From: an uncultured Leptotrichia sp.
Lineage (GTDB): Bacteria; Fusobacteriota; Fusobacteriia; Fusobacteriales; Leptotrichiaceae
Assembly: GCA_938017765.1 (NCBI GenBank)
Contig: CALIJH010000137.1
Coordinates: forward strand, 1 to 7,375
DNA: 7,375 nt
Direction: 5' to 3'
Shown: positions 1 to 6,350 of the stretch, one piece after another
Numbering within the stretch: the first letter of the stretch is position 1
Layout: each line of letters begins with the position of its first letter
Notes under the pieces: model-generated
What the model saw: the letters and a program-made list of their open reading frames with translations, nothing else
Databases searched by the model: none
Told to the model about the DNA's origin: nothing
Translations under genes and position numbers: made by a program

Positions 1-26
1 GACTTATGAGACAGCCCGGCTGTTTT
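1..26. repeat. possible insertion-sequence end or small terminator
   Basis: The first 17 bases, read on the minus strand, are GGGCTGTCTCATAAGTC. This closely resembles the terminal inverted repeat motif (GGGCTGTCTCAAAAGT type) that I associate with IS1182-like elements of low-GC bacteria. If so, the element lies to the left, outside the window. The same bases also form a short hairpin, ACAGC (11-15), loop CCG, GCTGT (19-23), running into TTTT, which could end an upstream transcript. The match is from memory and the partner repeat cannot be seen. Confidence 0.35.
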
Positions 27-158
27 ATATTGTAAAATCTTGAAGGCCTATCTATAAGAAATTATAAATAATGTTTTAGATTATGCTTGTTATTTATTTT
101 ATTTGTATATTTTTCGAGTAAAATAAAAAAACGTAAAAAGAATATTCTAAGAAAATTA

Positions 159-187
159 TTGACAATGCTTACAATGTCTGATAAAAT
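159..187 (+). promoter_or_regulatory. promoter of the mgtE pair
   Basis: A perfect -35 TTGACA (159-164) is followed after exactly 17 bases by the -10 TAAAAT (182-187), with a TG extended -10 at 179-180. Transcription should start near 194, giving a leader of about 175 nt before the first mgtE. The spacer holds two direct ACAATG copies (162-167 and 171-176), inside an imperfect palindrome with GACA and TGTC ends (161-178), which could be an operator. The 130 bases to the left are AT-rich and I see no gene there. Confidence 0.75.
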
Positions 188-220
188 CTTATGGAAAATT
201 ATTTTGTGGAGGTGAGTGTT

Positions 221-307
221 TTGAACGAGGAAACCGGTCGGAGTATATTTAAACTGAATAAGCTGAATTTAGAAAATCTATGCAGGATGACTGGAATATC
301 TCGGTAA
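221..307 (+). other. leader open frame before mgtE, possibly decayed IS3-type transposase start
   Basis: A 28-codon frame starts with TTG at 221, six bases after a strong Shine-Dalgarno TGGAGGTGA (206-214), and ends at TAA 305-307. It reads MNEETGRSIFKLNKLN followed by LENLCRMTGISR. Reading on in the same frame past the stop gives CYSSHLENA, a TAG, then KYTDEIRKE, which runs into the mgtE ribosome binding site. The order (LC..TGISR, then a tyrosine-rich stretch, then charged residues) resembles the N-terminal end of IS3-family OrfB transposases. Two readings are open: a translated leader peptide controlling mgtE, or a transposase remnant with two nonsense codons that became the leader. Downstream, TCATC (319-323) can pair with GATGA (347-351) around a GAAA-loop hairpin (331-346). 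The family match is by eye and uncertain. Confidence 0.4.
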
Positions 308-370
308 TGTTATTCTTCTCATCTTGAAAATGCGTAGAAATACACGGATGAAATAAGGAAGGAGATAACA

Positions 371-1714
371 ATGGAAAACACAATTCAATCTCTTATAAAA
401 GAAAAAAAATATTTTGAAATAAGAAAATATCTGAACGATTTGAATACTGTAGAAGTTTCTGAATTATTAAATCAATTTGAGTCTTCGGAACTGATGATGA
501 TTTTCAGACTTCTGTCCAAAGACAGGGCAGCGGACGTATTTTCCTATTTGGATACTGAACATCAGGAAATGATAATCAATACTATGACTGATGTTGAAAC
601 AAAAAATATATTTGACGAGCTGTATTTTGATGATATAGTTGATATTATAGAAGAAATGCCGTCAAATGTAGTTAAAAAGATATTGAAAAATACTGATGCC
701 AAAGATAGGCATATGATAAACCAGTTGTTAAAATATCCCGATAATTCAGCGGGAAGCATAATGACGACTGAATATGTAGACTTGAAAAAAGATATGAAAG
801 TATCTCAGGCAATCAAAGTAATCAGGGAGACTGTTGAAGAAAAAGAAAATATCTACACATGTTATGTAATAAGTGAGGACAGAAAACTTGAGGGAGTAGT
901 TTCCCTGAAAGAATTAATCACAAGTGAAGATGACATTGTTATAGAAAACATTATGAACCGCAATTTTGTAAGTGTCCATACCAATGATGATCAGGAAATG
1001 GTGGCTGACATAATTAAAAAATATGATTTAATCGTGTTGCCTGTTGTAGATATTGAAAACAGACTTTTAGGTATTATAACGATAGATGACGTAATGGACG
1101 TTATTGATAAAGAAGCAACAGAAGATTTTCATAAAATGGCAGGTATTTCACCGGTAGAAGAGTCTTATCTTAAAACAAATGCATTTACCATGGCAAGACA
1201 AAGAATAATGTGGCTTATAGTTCTTATGATTTCGGCAACATTTACAGGAAGGATTATTAAAAGTTACGAAGATGTATTGCAGTCAGTAGTTATACTGGCG
1301 TCATTTATACCTATGCTTATGGATACAGGAGGAAATGCGGGAGCCCAATCGTCAACGATAGTAGTACGTGCTTTGGCATTAGGAGATGTAACTATTAAAG
1401 ATACATTCAAAATATTAAGAAAAGAGTTTTTTATTTCATTTATAGTAGCGTTAGTTCTGGCGGCAATTAACTATTTAAGGCTTATAACTTTGACCAAGAC
1501 AAGCCTTGATGTTGCTTTGACTGTTTCGGTAACGCTGATATTTGTAGTTATAATTTCAAAAATAATAGGAGCTTCACTTCCTGTTGTTGCCAAGGTATTG
1601 AAATTAGACCCTGCAATTATGGCTGGACCGTTGATAACTACAATATTGGACGCTCTGACTCTTACTATTTATTTTAAATTTGCGTCTATATTTTTGAGTA
1701 ATCTGATAAAATAG
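371..1714 (+). CDS. mgtE: MgtE magnesium channel, first copy
   Basis: This 447-residue protein has the usual MgtE length and order. A helical MgtE N domain (about 20-125) is followed by two CBS domains (about 126-190 and 192-250), joined by the typical segment YPDNSAGSIMTTEYV (122-136). A plug-helix region around TEDFHKMAG (250-258) leads to five membrane helices from about 279 to 443. The pore signature FIPMLMDTGGNAGAQ (312-326) is present. So is the last-helix motif DPAIMAGPLITTILD (413-427), whose D427 corresponds to the conserved pore aspartate (D432 in the Thermus protein). MgtE is a homodimeric inner-membrane Mg2+ channel whose cytosolic domains bind Mg2+ and close the pore. The start is secure: AAGGAG lies six bases before ATG. 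It is the first gene of a tandem pair, 18 nt ahead of its paralogue, and is probably co-transcribed with it. Confidence 0.96.
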   Translation: MENTIQSLIKEKKYFEIRKYLNDLNTVEVSELLNQFESSELMMIFRLLSKDRAADVFSYLDTEHQEMIINTMTDVETKNIFDELYFDDIVDIIEEMPSNVVKKILKNTDAKDRHMINQLLKYPDNSAGSIMTTEYVDLKKDMKVSQAIKVIRETVEEKENIYTCYVISEDRKLEGVVSLKELITSEDDIVIENIMNRNFVSVHTNDDQEMVADIIKKYDLIVLPVVDIENRLLGIITIDDVMDVIDKEATEDFHKMAGISPVEESYLKTNAFTMARQRIMWLIVLMISATFTGRIIKSYEDVLQSVVILASFIPMLMDTGGNAGAQSSTIVVRALALGDVTIKDTFKILRKEFFISFIVALVLAAINYLRLITLTKTSLDVALTVSVTLIFVVIISKIIGASLPVVAKVLKLDPAIMAGPLITTILDALTLTIYFKFASIFLSNLIK

Positions 1715-1732
1715 TAGCGGTAAGGAGGAATA

Positions 1733-3073
1733 ATGAAAGAAATAATCGAAACTCTCATAAAAGAGAAAAAATATTTTGAAATAAGAAGACAGCTGAATGA
1801 TTTAAATCCTGTAGAAATTTCTGAAATAATAAATGAATTTGAAATTTCTGAAGTGGTAATAATGCTTTTCAGATTGCTTAAAAAAGACAAGGCTGCGATT
1901 GTATTTCCTTATCTAAGTTCGGAACATCAGGAAATGATTATCCATGCGGCAACAGACATTGAGACAAAAGATATATTTGACGAGCTGTTTTTTGATGATA
2001 TAGTAGATATAATAGAAGAAATGCCGGCAGATGTAGTAAAAAAAATATTGAAAAATACCGATACTAAAGACAGACATTTGATAAATCAGTTATTGAAATA
2101 TCCTGACAATTCAGCGGGAAGTATAATGACAACTGAATATGTAGATTTAGAAAAAAATATGAAAGTGTCTGAAGCGATTGAGCAAATAAGAAAAACAGGA
2201 AAAGATAAAGAAAATATTTACACATGCTATGTTACGAGCGAAGAAGGCAAACTTGAAGGAGTTCTTTCTCTGAAAGAACTGATAGCTAAAAAAGACGATA
2301 CTCTGATAGAAGATATTATGGAGCGTAATTTTGTAAGTGTTCAGACTGATACTGATCAAGAAGCCGTGGCAGACATATTTAAAAAATATGATTTGATAGT
2401 TTTGCCTGTTGTTGACCATGAAAACAGACTATTAGGGATAATAACGGTAGACGATGTAATGCATGTAGTTGAACAGGAAGTTACTGAAGACTTTCACAAA
2501 ATGGCAGGGATTACGGCTCCTGCAGAAGAATCTTATATGAAAACAAACGTATTTACTATGGCAAAACAGAGAATAGGCTGGCTTGCCGTACTTATGATTT
2601 CCGATACAATATCAGGAAATATAATTCAAGGATATGAAAAAGTTCTGGCACAATCCATTGTACTGACAGCATTTATTCCAATGCTTATGTCTACAGGAGG
2701 AAATGTCGGCTCACAATCATCAACGGTTGTAATACGTTCGTTGGCACTTGGAGAAATATCTCCCAAAGATGCTTTTAAAGTTTTGAAAAAAGAGTTCTCA
2801 ATTTCTGTAATGGTATCCATTGTTTTATCTATTTTGAATTTTATAAGACTGGTTACTTTGGAAAAAGTAGATATTACGATTGCCCTTACAGTTTCTGTAA
2901 CTCTCGTATTTACAGTAATAGTTTCAAAAATAGTAGGAGCATTACTGCCTCTTGGGGCGAAACTGCTGAAAGCGGATCCCGCTGTTATGGCGACACCTCT
3001 AATAACAACAATATCAGACGCTGTAACACTTATTATTTATTTTAAGTTTGCAACAATGTTTTTAAAAATTTAA
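1733..3073 (+). CDS. mgtE: MgtE magnesium channel, second tandem copy
   Basis: This is a 446-residue paralogue of the preceding gene with the same architecture: N domain, paired CBS domains, and five membrane helices from about 281. TAAGGAGGA gives a strong ribosome binding site five bases before the ATG. Identity to copy one is very high in the cytosolic core (54 of 60 residues over 79-138 of this copy) and lower in the membrane part. The pore aspartate is kept (D429), as is the GGN..Q signature (322-327). Three membrane positions differ sharply: D291 in helix 1 (Ala in copy one), S320 in place of the Asp of LMDTGGN, and T421 in place of the usual Gly of AGPLITT. The pair could form heterodimers or have separate gating or ion preference; that is inference. 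No terminator is visible after it, so transcripts may read into the infC leader. Confidence 0.95.
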   Translation: MKEIIETLIKEKKYFEIRRQLNDLNPVEISEIINEFEISEVVIMLFRLLKKDKAAIVFPYLSSEHQEMIIHAATDIETKDIFDELFFDDIVDIIEEMPADVVKKILKNTDTKDRHLINQLLKYPDNSAGSIMTTEYVDLEKNMKVSEAIEQIRKTGKDKENIYTCYVTSEEGKLEGVLSLKELIAKKDDTLIEDIMERNFVSVQTDTDQEAVADIFKKYDLIVLPVVDHENRLLGIITVDDVMHVVEQEVTEDFHKMAGITAPAEESYMKTNVFTMAKQRIGWLAVLMISDTISGNIIQGYEKVLAQSIVLTAFIPMLMSTGGNVGSQSSTVVIRSLALGEISPKDAFKVLKKEFSISVMVSIVLSILNFIRLVTLEKVDITIALTVSVTLVFTVIVSKIVGALLPLGAKLLKADPAVMATPLITTISDAVTLIIYFKFATMFLKI

Positions 3074-3095
3074 AGTGGTATAATAAAAATAAAAT

Positions 3096-3124
3096 TTGAC
3101 AAAAATATCAAAATATAGTAGAAT
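3096..3124 (+). promoter_or_regulatory. promoter of infC-rpmI-rplT
   Basis: Perfect -35 TTGACA (3096-3101), a 17-base spacer, and -10 TAGAAT (3119-3124). The start should fall near 3131. A perfect 8-base inverted repeat, CAAAATAT (3109-3116) and ATATTTTG (3123-3130), straddles the -10 and could be a repressor site. A further extended -10, TGGTATAAT (3076-3084), sits just after the mgtE stop but lacks a convincing -35. Confidence 0.75.
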
Positions 3125-3130
3125 ATTTTG

Positions 3131-3340
3131 GTAATTAAATTAGAAGTAGAAACGTTGTTTCTCACCTTTCCATCGTTAACAGCATATAACTGTTATAAAG
3201 TCTTTGATAAGGACAATATTTAAAGATGAGTCAGGTATATAGTTTTTTATTAATCCTTATATATTTTTTATATGAGCAGTTTTAATATAACTATTGAGCA
3301 AGGTTTCTTATATCTTGTTTTTTTATTTCAAAAATTTTTA
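3131..3340 (+). promoter_or_regulatory. structured leader of the IF-3/L35/L20 operon
   Basis: About 210 nt of non-coding leader separate the promoter from infC. Hairpins visible by eye are AGAAAC/GTTTCT (3148-3162) and TAACAG/CTGTTA (3177-3195). A long AT-rich stem follows: ATAGTT (3239-3244) pairs with AACTAT (3289-3294), ATTAA (3249-3253) with TTAAT (3282-3286), and the tip is CTTATATA/TATATGAG (3256-3276). A terminator-like hairpin closes the leader. In Firmicutes the equivalent operon has an L20-binding leader that switches between a terminator and an anti-terminator. The layout here fits that role, but I could not match the L20 site itself. Confidence 0.55.
3296..3324 (+). terminator. 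intrinsic attenuator before infC
   Basis: CAAGGT (3299-3304) pairs with ATCTTG (3312-3317) around a seven-base loop, with one G-U pair. Further weak pairs extend the stem outward. A run of seven T follows (3318-3324). It lies between the operon promoter and infC, so its use would stop transcription before the genes, as expected for feedback attenuation. It would also intercept read-through from mgtE. Confidence 0.6.
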
Positions 3341-3353
3341 GGAGGTGTTCTGT

Positions 3354-3878
3354 ATAAAAGGAACTAATAAATCTGACGAACCAAGAATGAACGAGAGAAT
3401 CAGAGCGAGAGAAATAAGAGTAATTGGAGAAGAAGGCGAACAGTTCGGAATTTTATCAGTGAGTGAAGCTGTAGCTCTTGCCAATGAAAAAGGGCTGGAC
3501 TTAGTTGAAATTTCTCCAAATGCGGCACCGCCTGTATGTAAAATTATGGATTATGGAAAATTCAAGTATGAGAAAACAAAAAAAGAAAAAGAAAATAAAA
3601 AGAAACAAAAAAATGTCGTAATCAAAGAGATTAGAATAAAACCTCATATCGATGAACACGACAAAGAAACTAAAATATCTCAAATTGAAAAATTCATAGC
3701 CAAAGAATATAAGGTGAAAGTAAGTTTAAGATTAAGCGGAAGAGAAAAACTTCATGCCGAGTCTTCCATAAAAGTTTTGGACGAATTTGCAGATTATTTT
3801 GAAGAAAATGCAATTGTTGAAAAAAAATATGGAAAAGAACAAATACAAAAATTTATTATGTTATCACCTAAAAAGTAA
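3354..3878 (+). CDS. infC: translation initiation factor IF-3
   Basis: IF-3 binds the 30S subunit, keeps it apart from 50S and checks start-codon and initiator-tRNA pairing. From this start the product has 174 residues, normal for the family. The N domain (about 11-80) ends in the signature VCKIMDYGKFKYE (61-73). A very lysine-rich linker helix (74-88) leads to the C domain, from KEIRIKPHIDEHD (91-103) to SPKK at the end. The usual FRGRE of the C domain reads LSGRE here (127-131). The start is ATA: AGGAGG (3340-3345) sits eight bases before ATA at 3354. The in-frame GTG at 3345 overlaps that Shine-Dalgarno, and the ATG at 3387 has none. Non-AUG starts are known for infC and let IF-3 repress its own translation. 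First gene of the operon with L35 and L20. Confidence 0.95.
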   Translation: MKGTNKSDEPRMNERIRAREIRVIGEEGEQFGILSVSEAVALANEKGLDLVEISPNAAPPVCKIMDYGKFKYEKTKKEKENKKKQKNVVIKEIRIKPHIDEHDKETKISQIEKFIAKEYKVKVSLRLSGREKLHAESSIKVLDEFADYFEENAIVEKKYGKEQIQKFIMLSPKK

Positions 3879-3895
3879 AATAAGGAGGAAAGAAA

Positions 3896-4102
3896 ATGCC
3901 AAAAATGAAAACACACAGAGGAACAAAAAAAAGAGTAAAAGTAACAGGAAGCGGGAAACTTGTTATTAAACATTCAGGAAAAAGTCATATATTGACTAAA
4001 AAATCACATAAAAGAAAGAAAAGATTGGGACAGGATGCAATTGTTCCAAAAGGAGCAGAAAGAAGAATTAAGAAACTATTAGCAGGGCAAGAAGGAAGAT
4101 AA
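3896..4102 (+). CDS. rpmI: 50S ribosomal protein L35
   Basis: This 68-residue, strongly basic protein starts MPKMKTHRGTKKRVKVTGSG and carries the family core HILTKKSHKRKKRLG (51-55 region onward). It is slightly longer than the common 64-66 because of a short C-terminal tail (AGQEGR). It binds the large subunit rRNA. It lies 17 nt after infC with TAAGGAGGA ahead of the ATG, in the conserved order infC-rpmI-rplT. The bases around its start (3880-3902) are identical to those around the rplT start. Confidence 0.96.
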   Translation: MPKMKTHRGTKKRVKVTGSGKLVIKHSGKSHILTKKSHKRKKRLGQDAIVPKGAERRIKKLLAGQEGR

Positions 4103-4132
4103 TACAGTAATAAAGTATAAGGAGGAAAGAAA

Positions 4133-4477
4133 ATGCCAAGAGTAAAAACAGGAATAGTAAGAAGAAAAAGACATAAAAAAATATTGAAAGAAGCAAAGGG
4201 ATATAGAGGTTCCGTAAAAACAAACTTTAGAAAAGCTAATGAAGCCGTAAAAAAAGCAATGGCTTATGCAACAGAGCATAGAAAACAGAAGAAAAGAAAA
4301 ATGAGAGAATTATGGATAATCAGAATAAATGCTGCGGCAAGATTAAACGGAATTTCCTATTCTAAATTTATGAATGGATTGAAAAAAGCAGGAATTGAGC
4401 TGGATAGAAAAGTATTGGCTGATTTGGCTTTAAATAATCCGACAGAATTTACAAAATTAGTAGAAAAAGTAAAATAA
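4133..4477 (+). CDS. rplT: 50S ribosomal protein L20
   Basis: This 114-residue basic protein is close to the usual 117-119. It begins MPRVKTGIVRRKRHKKILK, and its globular C half contains LWIIRINAAARLNGISYSKF and LKKAGIELDRKVLADLA. L20 is an early assembly protein of the 50S subunit. In several bacteria it also binds its own operon leader to repress infC-rpmI-rplT, so it is the likely effector for the structured leader upstream of infC. It has its own AAGGAGG six to seven bases before ATG, 30 nt after rpmI, and is the last gene before a strong terminator. Confidence 0.96.
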   Translation: MPRVKTGIVRRKRHKKILKEAKGYRGSVKTNFRKANEAVKKAMAYATEHRKQKKRKMRELWIIRINAAARLNGISYSKFMNGLKKAGIELDRKVLADLALNNPTEFTKLVEKVK

Positions 4478-4508
4478 ATAGAAAAATATAAAATATAAAA
4501 TTTATAAG

Positions 4509-4536
4509 GGTAATACTCAAAAGTGTTACCTTTTTT
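4509..4536 (+). terminator. terminator after rplT
   Basis: GGTAATACT (4509-4517) pairs along its full length with AGTGTTACC (4522-4530), with one G-U pair, around a four-base loop CAAA, followed by six T. It ends the ribosomal-protein operon between convergent genes. On the minus strand the hairpin also exists but is followed by a mixed A/T stretch, so it is at best a weak terminator for hom. I see no better one between 4537 and 4638. Confidence 0.85.
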
Positions 4537-4597
4537 ATTATTAAATGAAAAAAGCCATTTTAAAAGTTATAAATGTTGTATAATATAAAAAATATAT

Positions 4598-4641
4598 TTA
4601 TTTCCAATCATTCTCTACTTTTAAAACAGCTTCATTACTTA
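4598..4641 (-). pseudogene. possible frameshifted C-terminal tail of hom
   Basis: Directly after the hom stop, in the other frame, the minus strand reads ISNEAVLKVENDWK and a TAA (4598-4600) in ordinary codons. A single extra A in the AAA run just before the hom stop would join it as KIIKISNEAVLKVENDWK. Such an ending suits the last strand of an ACT domain. It may be an old deletion, a slippery site or a sequencing error. The stretch is short, so chance is possible. Confidence 0.3.
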
Positions 4642-5838
4642 TTTAATAATTTTTAAAATGAATTTTTCCTGGGCATCTTTTAAATACTCATTTATTTCAT
4701 TTTTTGATATATCATCGGCAAGTATAATATAGTAGTTATCTACCTGATTATACAGCTGGAATGGTGATTTTTCAATATTGAAATCCGATGAAACTCTTAT
4801 ATAATAAGACCCTTTTACAGAATCAATATCTACAACATTAAAGACTTTTGTAGAATTAAAGAAATAATCAGATTCTATATGTGTTCTTGTAGTAATTTTT
4901 ACGATATCTGCGACAACCGCGGAAGCCGTAGGATCCATTCCTGCTCCTTTTCCGTAAAATAAAGTTTCTCCTGTATAAGAACCTATTGTCTCAATAGCAT
5001 TGAACACATCATCTACTTTTGCCAAAATTTGATTGTTTGAAACAAGAGTAGGCTCTACGGAAATCTGTACAGTATTGTCAGAGAGCAATTTTGACTGAGC
5101 AATCAGCTTTATAGTATGCTCCAGTTGTTTTGCAGCGAAAATGTCAATAGAAGTTATTTCCCTTATACCTGAAAGAGGCATATCCTTGAATTTTATCGAA
5201 CCTCCGTAAGCAAGAGAAGCGAGAATATTGATCTTATGACCTGCATCTATCCCGTCAATATCGTAAGTCGGGTCAGCTTCAGCATATCCTTTGGCAGAAG
5301 CAAGAGATAAAGCTTCTTCAAATGACAGCTTGTCTTCTTTCATCTTAGTGAGGATATAATTGGAAGTTCCGTTCATTATACCTCTAATTTCCGTTACTGT
5401 ATTTGCGACAAGGCTCTCCATTAATGGAGAAATGATCGGAATGCCTCCTCCCACAGCGGCTTCAAATAGAAAAGATACACCGTTTTCTTTAGCTATCTGA
5501 AATAGTTCCACGCCATTTTTCGCTATAAGAGCTTTGTTAGCAGTAACTACGCTTTTTTTTGCTCTAAATGCTTCTGTAATAATGTTTTTAGCTATCGTTT
5601 CCCCTCCGATAAGCTCAACAACAATTTTAATCTCAGGGTCATCAATAATTTTTTTATAATCATCTATAAGAATGGATTTATCAAAATCAAATGAGAATTC
5701 TCTGTTAATATTTAAATCACATGCGTATTTTACTTCAATATCCGCAGTTGATTTTTCAAAAATACTTTCTTTTTCAGCAGTAAGAACTTTTAATACCCCT
5801 TCTCCTACAGTCCCCAAACCTATTATTCCTATTTTCAT
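4639..5838 (-). CDS. hom: homoserine dehydrogenase
   Basis: The enzyme reduces aspartate semialdehyde to homoserine with NAD(P)H, the branch to threonine and methionine. The 399-residue protein starts MKIGIIGLGTVGEGVLKVL with the Rossmann nucleotide motif GLGTVG (7-12). The catalytic region includes TANKALIAKNG (99-109, K102), AAVGGGIPII (127-136), MNGTSNYIL (155-163) and ADPTYDIDGIDAGHK (188-202, with D198 and K202). Residues from about 343 (SYYIRV) look like an ACT domain, but it is only some 56 residues, not about 80, and lacks the usual PGVL helix. Threonine feedback may therefore be altered. Just past the stop, another frame reads SNEAVLKVENDWK, which would extend the domain if one A were restored. 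AAGGAG lies seven bases before ATG. It follows lysC by 35 nt as one operon. Confidence 0.95.
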   Translation of the reverse strand: MKIGIIGLGTVGEGVLKVLTAEKESIFEKSTADIEVKYACDLNINREFSFDFDKSILIDDYKKIIDDPEIKIVVELIGGETIAKNIITEAFRAKKSVVTANKALIAKNGVELFQIAKENGVSFLFEAAVGGGIPIISPLMESLVANTVTEIRGIMNGTSNYILTKMKEDKLSFEEALSLASAKGYAEADPTYDIDGIDAGHKINILASLAYGGSIKFKDMPLSGIREITSIDIFAAKQLEHTIKLIAQSKLLSDNTVQISVEPTLVSNNQILAKVDDVFNAIETIGSYTGETLFYGKGAGMDPTASAVVADIVKITTRTHIESDYFFNSTKVFNVVDIDSVKGSYYIRVSSDFNIEKSPFQLYNQVDNYYIILADDISKNEINEYLKDAQEKFILKIIK

Positions 5839-5873
5839 AGTAAATCTCCTTATAAATATTTTATTTTAAAATC

Positions 5874-6350
5874 TTATTCTTCAATAAATTTTTCATGTAA
5901 AGCTTTTACAGCTTTTTCAATATCATCTTCCTTAATAATACATGATACATTGATTTCGGAGCATGAAATCATATCTATATTTATCCCGTTTTCAGCAAGA
6001 GTATCAAATATACGGGCAGTAGTTTCATAGTGAGTTTTCAGTCCTATACCTATGACTGAAACTTTAGCGACTTTTTCCTCGTATATAACTCCTTCCGCTC
6101 CAAGCTTTTCTTTAAGATTTTCGGAAATCTCCACGGCTTCTTTAAAGTCATCTGTTTTCACAGTAAATGAGATATTGTTAAACTCCTTATTTATACTTGA
6201 GCTTTGTAATATAATATCTGTATTTATTTTAGATTTCGCTAATGTCGAAAAAACTTTCGCAGCTATTCCCGGTTTATCGGGTACCCCTAATATTGTTATT
6301 TTTCCTTCATTTTTTGATGAAGTAACTCCTACAATTTTTACTTTTTCCAT
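5874..6350 (-). CDS. internal start: aspartate kinase beta subunit
   Basis: Codon 250 of lysC is ATG (6348-6350 on the plus strand) with AAGGAG (6359-6364) exactly eight bases ahead, a better ribosome site than that of lysC itself. It would give a 158-residue protein, MEKVKIVGVTSSKNEGK onward, made only of the two ACT domains. In Bacillus subtilis aspartokinase II and the Corynebacterium enzyme, such an in-frame product is the beta subunit of an alpha2-beta2 kinase. The position at the junction between kinase and ACT domains is the same here. Use of this start is inferred. Confidence 0.55.
   Translation of the reverse strand: MEKVKIVGVTSSKNEGKITILGVPDKPGIAAKVFSTLAKSKINTDIILQSSSINKEFNNISFTVKTDDFKEAVEISENLKEKLGAEGVIYEEKVAKVSVIGIGLKTHYETTARIFDTLAENGINIDMISCSEINVSCIIKEDDIEKAVKALHEKFIEE

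Noticed and set aside
191..307. Longer ATG-started version of the mgtE leader frame
   Set aside because: ATG 191 is at or before the predicted transcript start and has no Shine-Dalgarno; TTG 221 is better placed.
194..370. M-box magnesium riboswitch before mgtE
   Set aside because: The expected conserved GUUAGGUGAGGCUCC start and the later GUGCUAAAGCUC block are absent; only a short GGTGAG is shared.
3076..3130. Terminator after the second mgtE
   Set aside because: The only hairpin there is nearly all A/T and is not followed by a T run; it overlaps the infC promoter instead.
3345..3353. GTG start of infC
   Set aside because: The codon overlaps the AGGAGG Shine-Dalgarno itself, so ribosomes could not use both.
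3787..3969. 60-codon frame across the infC-rpmI junction
   Set aside because: It is an out-of-frame shadow of two certain genes and has a lysine- and asparagine-rich composition typical of shifted A-rich codons.
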